Source: Cafeteria roenbergensis | Taxonomy: Eukaryota; Sar; Bigyra; Bicosoecida; Cafeteriaceae | Direction of reading: 5' to 3' | Length of the DNA: 64,000 nt | Assembly: GCA_008330645.1 (NCBI GenBank) | Contig: VLTN01000045.1 | Location: 62,001-126,000 of the forward strand | Shown here: in pieces, positions 10,533 to 22,900 of the stretch | Layout of the letters: each line of letters begins with the position of its first letter | Numbering within the stretch: the first letter of the stretch is position 1 | Position numbers and translations under genes: made by a program | The notes under the pieces: generated by a model | What the model saw: the letters and a program-made list of their open reading frames with translations, nothing else | Databases searched by the model: none | What the model was told of the DNA's origin: nothing

Positions 10533-13514
10533 ATGTCTGGCGCGAGGGGCGATGCCAGCGGCACGATGGAGTTCAAGACCGTCGACGACCTGTTCGAGAG
10601 CCTGCCGATCTCCAGGATCAGAGAGGCGCTGGACGAAACAAGGTGCGACGCGCTGCCACAAGCACCTGCAGCGCGCCTGGAGTCGGCGACTGGATGGGGC
10701 CGGGCAGGCATGCGCATCGGTCGCAGCTGCATTGGCGCTCGCAGCCGCCTTGTTTCGCCGCCGCTTCCTAGTTGGGCAGCGCGCCACCAGCTCCCTCCCC
10801 CCCCCCTCCTGCGCGCTCTCTCGTCGCCCCTGTCGCGAGCACCTCAGGCAGGAAGCCACTGCGGTTCAGAGCCGCCTGCAGGAGTCGCTAGGGAGCGGCT
10901 ACCTGGAGCTGCTGGGCTCTGCTCACGAGGGCTGCGAGGTGGTATCTCGCATCGCAGGCGTTGGCGAGCGCTCCCAGCAGGCCGTCGAGGCGGCGGAGGC
11001 TAGCGTGGCGTCGCTCTCGGCCTGGCGCCTCGCAGCGCTCGCTGGTCGCCCTGCGCCAGGTGGGCAGGCCGGCCCGGCAAGCGCTGGGAGCGGCGCAGCC
11101 TCGGAGGTCGCGAGCGCTGCGGCCGACCTCGTCGCGGCAGCAGGGTCCGCGGCAGCGGAGGCGCAGCCACTCGCGGCGGCCGCGGCGCTCCTTGCGGCGC
11201 GGGCCCTCGTCGTGTCGGGCCTGCTGCCGGACGGCGCATCTCTGCAGGCAGGTCAGTGGCTCGGGCGGGAGCGGGCCAAGGCCACGGCCGCGGCCAGGCG
11301 CGCCCTCCGAGGGCCTCCCTGCGCCGGCATGCCGCCCCCCACCTGCCCCACGGCCGCGAGGTGCCTCGCGTCCGGGGGTGTTCTCCTGCCTGCCGTGCCC
11401 CTGTGCTGCCTGCCGCCGGCACCCGGCCCTCCGAGCCTGTCAGCGGAGCCGAACGGGTGGAGCGCCGCCGCGGAGGCGGAGGTGGGGGCGGATGCGGATG
11501 CGGGGGCGCAGGCCGGGGCGGCGGCAGCCCTGCTGCTGCTGGGCCAGGTGTCTGATGCGGCACCTAGCTGGTGGCTCCCGCCGGAGGCGGCACACGCAGC
11601 CGCCGCCTCTGCTTCGCCTGACCAGCCCCGGCCAGGCGGGGGGTCGTCCATGCCGGACGAACTCTCTGCCGCGCTGCTGTGCTGCAGAGCCCTCGTCTTC
11701 CCCACGGCAAGGCCATCGCGCAGCGTCACGGGCCGTCTGGCCCGCACCGCCGCTGACGGCGCCCACGCTCGTCAGCCGACCGCCGGGCCAGCGACAGCCC
11801 CAGCAGGAGCGCCAGCAGCGGCAGCAGGCTCTCTGGACCCGGCAGCGCCGGCAGGTGTCCTGCTGGCAGCAGCAGCGGCCGCGGCGGCGGGCGAGGTCGT
11901 GCGTGCTGTCATCGCGGGGGGAACCACTGGGGGCCCGCGGGGCATGCAGCGCCGCTGCGGGCAGACGGCCCCAGTCGCCCTGCCGCTCGTCCTGTGGCTC
12001 CGCTCCCGCCTGCCGCGCCTGGCTCTGCGCTCCAAGGACGCCCCCTCGCCGGCCGGCCGGGCGGCGCTGGCAGCAGCGCTGGCGACCGTGCCGCTGGGCC
12101 TGGCGGGGCCCGTACCGACGGCACCGGAGGCTGCCGGGCCGCCGGCAACGCCTCCGTCCGATGCGGAGAAGGCGCCAACGGCAGCAGCGTCCCCGGTCAG
12201 CCCCTCGGCCGCCGCCGTGGCCGTCGCCGCCACGGAGCGTGCTCGCGAGGCTTGGGTCGGCGGCGTCGGGCGCGCGGCTGCGCTGGCAGTGGCGCAGCGG
12301 GCAGAGCTCTGGGCCAAGCGCCGCCCCACACACGCCAGCCACGGCCCCGACACCGCCGTTGCCGCCCCTGGCTCTCCGGGGCAGGCGGGCGAGGCGGGCG
12401 CCGCCGAGAGCCCAGGCACGCGCACGGACCGCGCAGCGTCCCTGGCTGCAGTCGCTGCGGCGTGGACCGCCACACTGCGCCTCGCCGCCAGGTGCGTGGC
12501 CCCTCAGGCGACCACCCCTCCGTCGTCCGTCGAGGCGGCGGTCGAGTCAGCCACGCGCGCTGTGTCCGCCAGGCTTGCCCGCGAGACGATGGCCGCCGTC
12601 GGGGGCGGCTGGCGCGCGCTGGTTGACGACGCTGCCACCAGCTGCCGCACCGCATTTGCGGCTGCGGTGAGTGCGCACGCCACAGTGCTTGTGGCCGTTG
12701 CAGCGGGGGGCGCCTCCTCCTCCTCCTCCTCCTCCTCCTTCTCCTCCGTCTCGGCACCTTCCGAGGCCGAGCATGTCCGCGCCGCGGAGGGGTCCCATGC
12801 CGGATCGCTTGCATCCTCAGCCCCCGCTTCCGGGCCGGCTCAAGGCGCCGGGAAGGTAGCCGCCCCGGGCACACCCGGCCACGGAGCAGGGACGGGAGAG
12901 AGGCCGGCCGCCGCGCCGCAGGCCCCTGAGCCCTCCGCTGCTGCCCCCTCGCCGCTCGATGCGCTCGACTCCATGTCAGCGGCGTTCACCCTGGCACCAG
13001 CAGGGCTGCTGCCCAGCGGCGGCCGCTCCAGCGGCGAGACAGCGCCTGCCCCTCCGGCCAGCGCGGCAGGCGCCGACGGGCTCCTCGACCTCCTTCTCCC
13101 CTGCGCCCCCTCCCAGCGGCGGCTGCAGACAGTCCTCCGCCGGTCGGCTTTGCGGCGCGGGCAGCTTCTGGCAGAGCTGGGCCACCATGCGGGCGCGGAG
13201 GCGTCTGCGGCGGGCCCCAACGCCCAAGCCCGGAAGCGCCCCGACGTGGCGGCTGGCAGTGCAAGTGGCCGTGGATCTGGCCGAGGCGGGGGCATGCATG
13301 GCGCGGGGACGACTGGTCACGGCGTGCTCCGGGCCGCGCCAGCCGACGAGGAGGACGATCTTGCCGCCGTGGCGCTCGACGGCGCGCACGACCATGACGA
13401 GGAGGGCAAGGACGCCGGAGGCGGCAGCTCCAGCGCACTGGACGCCGCTGCTCTGGCGGCCGGCCTGGACTCCGACTCGGACGATGACGCAGCCAGGGGC
13501 GCCGCCGCCCATGA

Positions 13515-13547
<33 letters not shown>

Positions 13548-15816
13548 AGCCGCCGCCGCCGCTGGCTCCGCCGCCCCCGGCAGCGCAGGACAGGGTTCGC
13601 GGCTGGTCGGTCCCTCAGCTGATGGCAGGGCCCACAGCGGCGCCGGCCGAGCAATGGGGCAGAGCCGGCGCTCTGCCCTGTCGTCGCCGGGCCGGGCTGC
13701 CTGGGAGGCGCTGGGCGCCGTCGTGGCGATCCTGGCGCGAGAGACCGCCGCGGCTGCGCTGCAGCGCATCGCCCGCATTGCACAGAGCGTGACCAGAGTG
13801 GCGGCCGCGGCGTCGAGCCCCGAGGAGGCGCCGGACGCGGGTCGGCTCGCTGCGGGCGCGCTGGCGTCGGGGTGCGCGGCGGAGCTGGCGGCCGTGCTCG
13901 CCTCGCAGGCTGGGGCGCAGGGACCGGAGACAGGGGGCACCCCGGCCGGACGCGGGCCTCTTGAGCGAGCCGTGGTTGCGTCGTACGCATCGCAAGTGGC
14001 TGCCCGGCTTGCCGCGGGCGTGGCGGCGCTGGCAGCATCGCAGCTGTCGGCCAGCGTGGCGGCGCCGTCTGCCGCCTCGCCCGACGCGGCGGAGCGCTCC
14101 AGTGGCTCCGACAGCGTCGTTGCGGCTGCAGCCGAGCTCTCACGTGTGTCAGCTGGCGCAGTGGCGACGGCCGCGTGGGCCGGTGCGGCCGTCCTGGTCG
14201 GCGCTGACGGCGGCCCGGGCGGCTCCTCGCTGGGTCGCGCTCTCTCAGCTGTGCTGACTCAGCCGGCTGCGGCCAGCGATGGCGCCTGGCGCCAGTCTTG
14301 TGGGGGGTGGGTTGCCTCTACCGTCGCACCGCGCGGCGGCAGCGCCGCCGCTGGGCCGCCGGGGGGCGCGGGGTCCGATTCGGCTGGCTCTGCCAAGCTT
14401 GTCCCGACCGCGCCGCTGCCTCCGCTGCTGCTGGTCGCCGCGGCGCTGCCAGCTGTCGCCTCTGCACTGGCGTCGCCGTTTGCGGCTGAGAGCGCGGATG
14501 CGGGCGCTGCCGCCTCCCCCGCCCTGCACACGGCAGTGTCCGCCGCAGACGCGGCAGTGGCCTTCACAACGGACATGCTGGCCTCGGCACTGCCGACAGC
14601 CCTCTGGGCGCAAACCCGGACCGCTCTGCTGCAGGCAGCCGCCGTGGCGGGCCCGCCGTCCCGAGGCGCCGCCCCACGGCGCCCCGACGCCGCCGGGGCT
14701 GGCGGCTCGCCTAGCTCAGCTGCACGGGTGCACCTCGTCGTGTCCGCTGTGTTTGCCGAGGCCCTCCTGCTGGCTCCCGCGGGCGGAGCCTCGGCGCGCA
14801 GGCAGCTCCCGCCCGCCTCGAGCGGCTCTGCCGCCCCTCTGTCGGACCTGTGCAGCTCTGTGGTGCTCGGCCAGCCGTCTCGGACGATGCGGCTGCCCGC
14901 CGCCGCTGCAGGAGGCGGCGGCGGCGATGGCAGCGATGGCGGCGGCGATGGCGGCAGCGGCGGCGATGAGTGGAACGCCGACGCGCTGGCGCTTGTATCT
15001 CTCAGTGCCGCTGGTGGCGATGCGGCAGCCGCGCTGTGCGGCACGTCCGAGGGCGCGGAGCGGCTGGCACGCCTGCTCCGTGCTTCGCGATCCGGATCTG
15101 CAGCGCACCCGCGGGCGCCTGGCCACAGCGCGGCACCCAGCGGCTTTGCGGCGTCGGCCGCCGGCGAAAGCAGCGTGGTCAGGCGCAGCGTGCCCCCTTG
15201 CGGGTCGGTAGCGGCGCTGCTGGCAGCGTCGCCGGCAGCCCCCGCAGAGGCGCTGGGCGGCGCGGACGCTGCTTCCGTGGCCGCCCCGGTGGTCGCGGAG
15301 CTCGCTGCGGCAGTGGCGGACCCCGTGGACTGGGCCATTGTGGAGCAGAGCGGTGTCGCCGCGGGCCATGCTGCGGCGCTGCGCGTCGCGGTGTCGAGCC
15401 GGCCGCCGCACGCAAGGCTCGTGCTGCCCGCTCCCGGCTTGCTGGGAAGGGCGGCTGCACAGGGCGCCGCTCTCAACGCCGCGAGCACCGGCTCGGCAGC
15501 GAGCTGCCTCGGGCGGCAGGCGGAGTCGCTGCCGCAGCGCATCGCGGCGCTGCCCCTCACCGAGACGGGGGGAGCGCAGGCGGACGCGGCAGCACTGGCC
15601 GCCGCCGCGCGCGTGCGACTGGGTGCCAAAGCGGGCCAGACCGCGCCGGGGCTGGCCGGTCGCGGAGCACCTGCTGACTCCAGAGCGGCGTGGTCCACTG
15701 GCCGCGGGGCTGGCCAAGGTTCGGGGGGGGGCACGAACGCCAGCTCGGCGGCCGGGCTGTGGGGCAACGTTGTGGGGCAAGGCAACACACTGCTTTCGGG
15801 CCTGCTGCGCCGGTGA
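10533..15816 (+). CDS. COG1: COG1-like subunit of the conserved oligomeric Golgi complex
   Basis: Exons 10533-10642 and 10848-15816 join at AAG-GTGCGA / CTCAG to give 1,692 residues. The junction restores the N-terminal COG1/Vps51 signature: VDDLFESLPISRIREALDET joined to RQEATAVQSRLQ, then SLGSGYLELLGSAHEG. This parallels the known family pattern LFE...IR.LE...R.....KKEELR..VGERYRDLI.AA. COG1 is part of the lobe-bridging tether for retrograde transport within the Golgi. The rest is extremely Ala-rich with scattered conserved-looking helical segments, plus a run of about 10 Asp near 13515-13545 and Ser and Gly tracts. COG1 proteins are usually about 800-1,000 residues, so this one is much enlarged by low-complexity insertions. 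Only the N-terminus supports the assignment; another CATCHR-type tether subunit is the main alternative. Confidence 0.6.
13515..13545 (+). repeat. (GAC)n tract encoding poly-Asp
   Basis: A trinucleotide repeat inside the COG1-like gene encodes about ten consecutive Asp residues in an acidic loop. Confidence 0.85.
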
Positions 15817-16004
15817 CGGCTGTTTTGCGCGAAGGGGCGGGCGATTGGCATTCGGGGTGTGGGGCTGCGTGTGCGAGCATGCGCATGGCCAGGGCGGCGC
15901 TGCCGGTGCGAGCGTGTGATGCAGGGGGCAGCAGCTCGAACACCCCGACTGCGGCTTGGACGCCGCTCCGAGGCATGGGCACGCACTCACACCGCGCTCG
16001 GTGC

Positions 16005-16732
16005 CTACCATGCCCCGCCATGCGCAGCGCCATCGGAAGCGGCGGAGCGGGCCTTCTCCTGCACGGTCTCGGTCTGCGCGGAGGCGAAGGTGGGGACGCG
16101 AGCAGCACAAACAAACGCGACATCGCACGACGCGCGGCAGTCTAACGCCCGAGCGCAAGCTGCCGTGTCCGCAACGAAACATGCTGGCGCTATTAGGCGT
16201 GCTCACGGCAACCTGGAAGACGGAGAAGTAGGCGCCGGTGCACGCGGACAGGCACATCTGCTTGCCGTGGTCGAGCTTGCCGCCGGAGGGCACGGTGGGC
16301 ACGCACCTCTCGAAGCACGTGTCAAACGCGCTCTGCGGTGGCAGCGGGAGCGCACGCGGCGAAGCGCGCGACGGCAGTGAGCCAGGCGCGGGAACACTCA
16401 GCCAGCAGGGGCGCCGCTCGCTTGCGAACGCGAGCGTCCGCGGCGTTTCCTCACCTGGGCAATCTTCATGCCAGCCTGCATCTGCACGGTCTGGAGGGCC
16501 TGCGATTCGCAGAAAGGGCACCCGAATCACGGGTTGGGGGGAAGGGGGCCGTCGAGCGAGGGGCGAGCAAGCGAGCCGCGCTGCGGGGACTGGCTGCTCG
16601 CTGAAGGGCGACCGCCCCGACGCGCCGCTGCCGCCTGCCTGTGCACGCCTGCCGGTCGCGCACGGCTCGCGCTCGCTATCTGCGCACCTGGGCCGCTGCC
16701 TGCTGCATGTCAGAGCTGCTCGGGCCGTCCAT
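16005..16732 (-). CDS. Small Tim chaperone (Tim8/9/10/13 family)
   Basis: Four phase-0 exons (16732-16688, 16499-16455, 16332-16213, 16073-16005) give a 92-residue protein, the typical family size. Exon 3 carries the twin CX3C signature: CFERC at residues 36-40 and CLSAC at 57-61, 16 residues apart, with SGGKLDHGKQM between. Exons 1-2 (MDGPSSSDMQQAAAQ, ALQTVQMQAGMKIAQ) and exon 4 (TETVQEKARSAASDG) supply the flanking helices. Small Tims form hexamers in the mitochondrial intermembrane space and escort hydrophobic precursors, with the cysteines paired as two disulphides. The GGKLD stretch slightly favours Tim13, but I cannot separate the subtypes. No single open frame reveals this gene because every exon is short. 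It is head-to-head with the NUP58-like gene. Confidence 0.85.
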
Positions 16733-17117
16733 TGCTGCCTCTTCTGCTCGCGGGGGAGTGCTGCGTGCTTGCCGCCCGCTGCAGAGCTCGAGCCGCTGCT
16801 GCTGCTGCTGCTGCATTGTCCTCGCCGGCCGCTGGCGCCGAGCCAGCCCCGCGCACCCGCGGGCACAGCGCCGCAAGCCGACCCCGTGCTTGGGGCGACT
16901 TGGGCCGTCTGCACGGGAGCCACCCGTCCCGTGAGCGCGGTCCACGCGTGCCCAGCGGGCGAGGGCCGCGCCGCTTCCCACTGGTCGAGATGCCAAGCGC
17001 CCGGCTCACGCTCGCCCCTCTGCCCCCCTCGCCCTGACGTGTGGACTCAATGCGCCCTGCAGACCTCTCTCTCTCTCGCCTCCGTCGGCAGGGCCTCCGA
17101 GCGGAGCCGCTTTCACG
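16733..17117. promoter_or_regulatory. Divergent promoter, small Tim / NUP58-like
   Basis: 385 bases between opposed inferred start codons. A CTG-rich run near 16797-16814 is noted, but no defined promoter element. Additional 5' exons of the nucleoporin gene could be hidden here. Confidence 0.4.
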
Positions 17118-19717
17118 ATGGCTTGGGTGAGACTTTTTGGCTGCGGCCGCAGTTCCGCCCCGAGTGCTGCCGCTCCTCCCCCCACCCTCGCCCGACTCGA
17201 CGACATTTTGCCGTTGCTTGTTGCTGCCACGTCCCCTCGTCGCAGGGCACGGCTGCCACGAACCCTGTGAGCGACTTGGCGCCGCAAGCTGCAAGCGCGC
17301 GATGCGCTCGCCAGTTGCCTGCAAGCGCGCCAGCCCTTGACAGCCGCCTCAGCGCGGAGCTGCGAACGTCCGTGCCAGACGTTCTTCTGTGCCGCCTTCG
17401 CAGTTCGCAACGGCGGCGACGACCAACCCAGTGAGCGCTGGCGGGTGTGGGATGTGCCTGAATGGGAGCGCCGTCAACCCCCACGCAGCGGGTCGTCAGC
17501 GCGGCACGCCCCGAGGCAGCCTTGCACCTGACCCCTTCCCGGCGCCTCCTTGCGTGTGCCGCCCCGTTTGCTCGCGCAGTTTGCTCCGGCTGGGGCCACG
17601 GCAACCAACCCTGTGAGCCAGCCTGGAGCGGCGTCCGCCTGCCGCTTTCGCTGCCAAGCGCCGCTGCCCCATCCCCAGCGCGGACCGGCGAGCCCACGCT
17701 CGCCCCGGTGCTGGGCGTCCCCTTGTCTCACCCGTGGCGATGCCCCCTCCTCCTCGTCTCGCGCAGTTTGCCGCGCCCACCAGCGCCGGCAATGCCTTTG
17801 CGCCGGCTCAGCCAGCCGCGCAGCCTGCGCGCGCGACGGCAATCGCTAGCCTGGCCTTCCGCGACACACGCATGGCAGACCTGCAGAAGGAGAGCCCCTA
17901 CGACTACTTTCGCTTCCTGAAGCTCGGGTGAGAGACGCGCTCCTGCTTGAGCAGGCGGCCGGCGCGACCGTGCCTGGGGTTGCGGCGCGCGCGCCTGCGT
18001 CGTCGCCGTGCCATCGTCCGGAGCTCTGCGGCTGCTTTGGCGCCCCCGCCGCGCAGTCTGGACATCGAGGAGCAGGAGCGCGCCCGCAGCCTGCTCCCCT
18101 CCAGCTGGGGACTGAGGGCCCCGATCGACCAGGCCCGCAAAGCGCTCGACCGGCTCAGCGCCACGCTTGCGACTGCAGAGTCGGAGCTCTCTGCGGTGCG
18201 CCAGCGCGTGGAGGCGCTCGAGGGCACGGCGCACCGCGACATGGACGAGGCGAGCCGGCTGCTGGCTGTGTGAGGACGCGTGTGTTGGCGCCCCGTCGCG
18301 ATCGCGCTCAGGCGGCACTGTGTCACCTTGTCCGCACGCTGCTGTCGCGGGGGAGCTGCGGCTGCCCTCCGTTGCCGCCTCCTGCTTTCACGTGCCCGCT
18401 GTCGTATGCGGCCGCTGAGGCCAGCCGTCGGGCTTGCAGCCGCGCCAGCACGGCCCTGCGGCGCCAGCGTCCAACCTGCCCTCCCACCTCCCCTTCGCCC
18501 ACCCTTTGGTGTCCGCGTGTCCCCGCAGCGTGACGAACGAGAGCTCGGAGATGTCGCTCCCCACGCGCCCGATGCGCCACTTCGTTGCCGAGATGGAGGA
18601 GGCGTGCGCGCAGCTGGCCCGCCGGGTGGAGGACCTCGATGGCACGCTCCGCTTTCAGGCGGACACCGGGCGGACCGCCGCCGGCGCCTCCAGCACGACG
18701 CTCGTTCCATACGGGGGAGCGGCCAGCGACGCGCGGGGCGCCGCTGCCGGCGGGGGCGCCTCGACCTCGAACGCGCTCGCGCTCGCCTCATCGGGGGCGG
18801 GCATGGGCGTCACCACCACCGCCTCCGCTGTGGCCTCCTCGTACGCCCGCGGAGGCACCGCGCTGGACATCTCTGGCGCCCTCGTGCCTGTCAGCGGGCC
18901 CCGTGGCCGCACCGTCGCGGCCCACGCCCCGCTGCCCAGCCACGGCCTCGCCCTCGCCAGCACGTCTGGTGCCGGGGCAGGGCTCTCTGCCCCAGGCCAG
19001 GGGCTGACCACCGCCATCCAGGCCCACCACCGGGCCATCCTCCGCGTTGCCGGGGGCAGCGTGGGGCGGCTCGTGGAGCGCATGGACGAGCTGAAGGACA
19101 CGTTCCGAGCGGTGCGCCGCCAGCGCGAGAGCGCACGCCGCAGCCGTCACGGGACCTCTGCCGGCGGCCTCAGCGGCCGCGACTTGCAGGAGCTGGATGC
19201 CGACCCCTTTGACGCCCGCCGCCGCGCCAAGCGCGAGGAGATGAAGAGGCAGGCCGAAGACGAACGGCGCATCCTCTGCGGGGAGGACCCGTCCGCCGTT
19301 GAAGCAGCCGTCGCGCATGCATACGGGCCAGCTCCCACAGCCGCAGGCGGAGCAACGCAGCAGCCCGCCGGGCAAGCGCCCGCCGCCAACCCGGCGTCGG
19401 CCAACCCCTTTGCTGCACCAGCAACCAGTGCGGCCAACCCCTTCGCCACGGGCGCCACGGCCGCCAACCCCTTCGCCACGGGCGCCACGGCCGCCAACCC
19501 CTTCGCCACGGGTGCCACGGCCGCCAACCCATTCGCCGCTCCGGCCGCAACGGCCGCCAACCCCTTCGCCGCTCCGGCCGCAACGGCCGCCAACCCCTTC
19601 GCCGCTCCGGCCGCAACGGCCGCCAATCCTTTCGGCACCGCAGCGGCAGCGCCGGTTACCACCGTCAACGCCTTCGCCGCCCCTGCAGCCCCCGCCAACC
19701 CCTTTGGCGCGTTTTGA
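17118..19717 (+). CDS. NUP58: FG/NPF-repeat nucleoporin, NUP58-like
   Basis: Seven exons (17118-17126, 17246-17266, 17404-17430, 17580-17612, 17767-17927, 18057-18269, 18529-19717) sum to an exact 550-codon frame. Exons 2-5 begin at CAG acceptors and encode FG-like units: GTAATNP, FATAATTNP, FAPAGATATNP, then FAAPTSAGNAFAPAQP. The centre holds the coiled-coil core expected of the Nup62 complex partner: KESPYDYFRFLKLG, LDIEEQERARSLLPSSWGL, MRHFVAEMEEACAQLARRVE and AIQAHHRAILRVAGG then LVERMDELKDTFRAV, similar to the Nup58/45 pattern of a YF motif, an E-rich helix, and a second helix ending in LK..Y/F. The C-terminus has NPFATGATAA and NPFAAPAATAA repeats ending NPFGAF. Its role would be in the central channel of the nuclear pore. 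Nup54 or another coiled FG nucleoporin is the alternative. The 9-base first coding exon is the weakest part of the model. Confidence 0.7.
17246..17612 (+). repeat. Three microexons, each one nucleoporin repeat unit
   Basis: Exons of 21, 27 and 33 bases, all phase 0, each end in an AACCC(T/A) sequence directly followed by GTGAGC, and the second and third begin with a TT(C/T)GC sequence. Each encodes one unit ending TNP. A fourth unit begins the next, longer exon at 17767. Confidence 0.65.
19396..19714 (+). repeat. Tandem NPF repeats at nucleoporin C-terminus
   Basis: About ten NPF motifs. A 30-base unit encoding the decapeptide ANPFATGATA is repeated three times (19434-19523), followed by three copies of a 33-base unit encoding ANPFAAPAATA (to about 19622). 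Repeat copies are nearly identical at the DNA level. Confidence 0.85.
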
Positions 19718-19974
19718 GTGCTTGCTCCACGCCGGGTTGCCCCAGCGGCGCTGGCCGGGCCGGGCTTGCCTTCGCACCGCTTGCGCCGCAACCTGGCTTC
19801 ACAGGACCAGCCGCCACGGTCAGCCCAGCTCATGCCTGCGCTGAGGCGCCACTCGGGACGGTGCTTGGCGCCTATTGGACACTCACACGACACTCAGCGC
19901 ACGCAAACCTCTGAGCGTGAATCCCGCCCCATCGCTGAAGCACGACGCAACGCCGACAGCTGGGGGCGGTCCGG
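19718..19974. other. Convergent intergenic region, NUP58-like / FANCI
   Basis: 257 bases holding both 3' UTRs. No other feature seen. Confidence 0.4.
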
Positions 19975-22900
19975 CTACGTCGACGTCCTGCCCAGAGCGT
20001 CGGCAACCCTCGCGCTGTCGACCTGGATGTCGCGCGAGGTCGACCGGCGCAGCTGCACGAGAATTGTGCTGTCGCCTGCAGCCTCTGCAAGCCTCAGCAG
20101 AGTGGTCTCCAGGCTCTCCACCGCCCGAACCAGGGCGGGCATGGCCGACAGGATGCGCTTCGCGCGCCTCCTCGCCCCTGCCGGCCGCTTCGCGGGGCTC
20201 TCATCGTCGCTGCCATCGCCGCCAGACTCCCGGTTGGACAGGTCGAGCGCGAGGCGGTACACCTGCTGCGTCAGCCCGGTGCAGACCACGGTTGCCATCT
20301 CGCGAACGGCGTGTGGCAAGCCGCCATGCCACGAAGGCGGCAGCGCCCCTGCCAGGCTGGAGTAGAGCGCGGTCAAGAGGCCAAGCAGCTTGTCCGACGA
20401 AGCGGGGTCCAGGCGCCGGCCCATGAGTGGCATGATGGCTGCAGCGAGGACCGTTCCGCGCCGCAGCACGCGCAGCCGCAGCCCCACCTCGTGGTCGGTT
20501 ATGGCGCCGCCCTCGGGGTCGAGCTCCACGTCCAGCGCACGCCGACTCTCGAGCCGCCCGCAGAGATCCGTGGCAGAAACCAAACTGCGGGCACGGCCAC
20601 CTCACGCGGCAACCCAGTCGCCGTCGAAACCAGCTCGGCAGGTGGCGAGCAACACGTGCCCCAGCAAAAAGCAGCAGCAACTTCAGCAGCAATTGCAGCA
20701 GAAGCAGCAACGGGCCAAGCCGACAGCCTCACCCTGCAACCTCCAGGCGAAGTCGGTCCAGCACCGCTTGCACAGCGGCGGGAGCGTTGGGCACGTTAAT
20801 CGATGCAAATGGCAGCTCGGACGGCGCGCCGACAAGCTCAGGGCACTCCGTCACCGCGGCGCTCTCAAACTCCACGAACGCGTCGCGCAGGAAGCGGGCC
20901 AGCTCTGCAGCGATGCCAACGTCCCTGAGGACTTTGTGCGGCGTCACGGACAGGCTGCCGGCGGAGTACCCAGCGGCCGGAGCGCGAGGGAGGTCGGCGT
21001 CGTCGTCTGCCCGCCCGTCGAGGCGCAGCGACCACTGCATCACGGCCGAGCACAGGCCGACGGGCATGGAGTCTGCCGCGACAAGCACGCGCAGGGCGGC
21101 GGCTCGGTGGAACGGGAGGTCGGTGGGCGGCAAAACCTGCGAGCGGCGACGGCGGGGCAAGGCCGCCAAAGGTGGCCACGCGCGGGCGCGGATCAGCGGC
21201 AGGGGCGGCGCGCGCGGGAAGCAACGCTTGAACTCCCCGTCGCGGCTTCGCCCGCGGTTGAGGCGCGCGACGGTGGCTCACCGATGTGACGAGCTTGAGG
21301 AGCGGGAGCATGGCCGTGGCCACACGGAACTCCTTCTTGTCGCAAAGGCGGCCGAAGCGGGAGTGGACCCACCTCGCCCCAGCGGCCAGAGGCTCGCCGA
21401 GGGCAAGGACCTCTTCAGGAGTCTGGACCGCCCCCGCAAACGACGCCTCTACAAGCATGGCGTTGAGCAGCAAGGCCGATGTCGCGGCCCGCGCCTCCGC
21501 CGTCGAGCGCAGGCAGCCGAGCTGCTGCTCGTGCCCCGTGGCGACCGCTTCGAGCAGCCTGCGCGTGAGCTCGCACACTGCGGCCGTGTCGGCGAGCCCC
21601 GTTCCGGCTGGGAGAGCCCGCGACTGCCGCACCAGCAGCGTCAGCCGGAGGGCGCACCCCAGCGCAGCGGGAAGTGAGTCTCCGATTGCCAGCACCAGCG
21701 GCCCTGTGTCGCATGCGGCCTCGGGCATGCCAGCAAAGGCCATTCCGACCGCCCGCACGAGGGCTCGCGACTGGGGCGGCGACGCTGCCTCCGGCCCGGC
21801 CAGCACCGCCGCCGCGTCCCCCGCGAGGGCGAGCGCGGCGAGCGGCCGGGAAGCAGGGTCCGCCTCCAGCGCTGAGGCCGCGCTTCCCACGGCAGCGGCG
21901 ATGGACGCTGCAGCCCACTGCATGACCGAGAACCCCACCTGCGACCTGCGCGCGCGCTCCGCCGCGCTGGCCGGGTCGTCGTCCTGGGAGCCGATGAGCC
22001 GCCTTTCCAGCGAAGCAGGCTGCCCGGGGACGTCAACCTCGGCAAGAGCCGCGCAAACTGCGCTGCAGGCGGCGCGGCACGCCCCTGCTGCAGCTCGCGG
22101 CGCCATGAGCGCGGGGGCGGCGCCCTCGAGCAGGCTCGCCGCGCTGAGCTGTCCCAGCCACGCCTGAGACGCAGCCAGCCCCGAGAACCCGCCCGCCGCG
22201 CCGCTCCCTCCTGAGGCAAGGGAGGAGGCCGCTGGTGAGGCCGACGACGAAGCGCGGCCGCGCTTCGGCGCCCTGGCCGGGGCCGAATCGACGCTGGCCC
22301 CCATGGCCTTGACTGCCTCCAGGGCGGCCCCCCCGAGGCGCTCCTTGGCCTCCCACAGCTGCTGGAACAGCGCCCACGCCGCTGCCGAAGGCTCCGCCAC
22401 GGGGCCCCTCTGCAAGCTCCACTCCGGCGCGCCAGCCTGCCGCTGCGCGATGGCGGCCTTGAGCCAGCCGCCGGCGGAGGCTCGTGCCGCCAGCGCCAGC
22501 GCCTCCCGCGTCCCGGACCCGCCCGTCTCGTCCATCAGGAGCACTGCCTCTGCGGCGCCGGTCAGGCACTGGTCCAGCGCCTCCGCCCTCCGCGCCACAA
22601 CGCGCGCGCCGGCACTCCCCCCCGCGCCGGCGCCTCTGCGGGACTTGGAAGGGGCACGCACCGCCGCCGATACGGCGGGGGGCGCAATGCCGTACGCCTC
22701 CGGGTCCTCGCGGGCCAGCCGTCCGATGAGAGCCGCGATGGGCTTGGGGACGAGGCGGGGCGCGCTGTACGCGGAGACGATCGCCGACGCCTGGGAGGCC
22801 ACGGGCCCGCCGTCGCCACCCGAGGCGAACGCGGGCGCTGCCTGCGACAGGCTCAGGCCAGGCGAGTCTGGCTGCGAGCCAACCTCCGCACTGCCACGGG

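Noticed and set aside
14259-16923. Large minus-strand frames opposite COG1-like and extending to the small Tim gene
   Set aside because: Low-complexity shadows. Only the short spliced Tim exons within them show conserved motifs.
17118-17340. Unspliced reading of MAWVRLFGCG... as a small separate gene
   Set aside because: It crosses a GTGAG donor right after ATGGCTTGG and soon stops. The phase-0 splice model gives a full nucleoporin frame.
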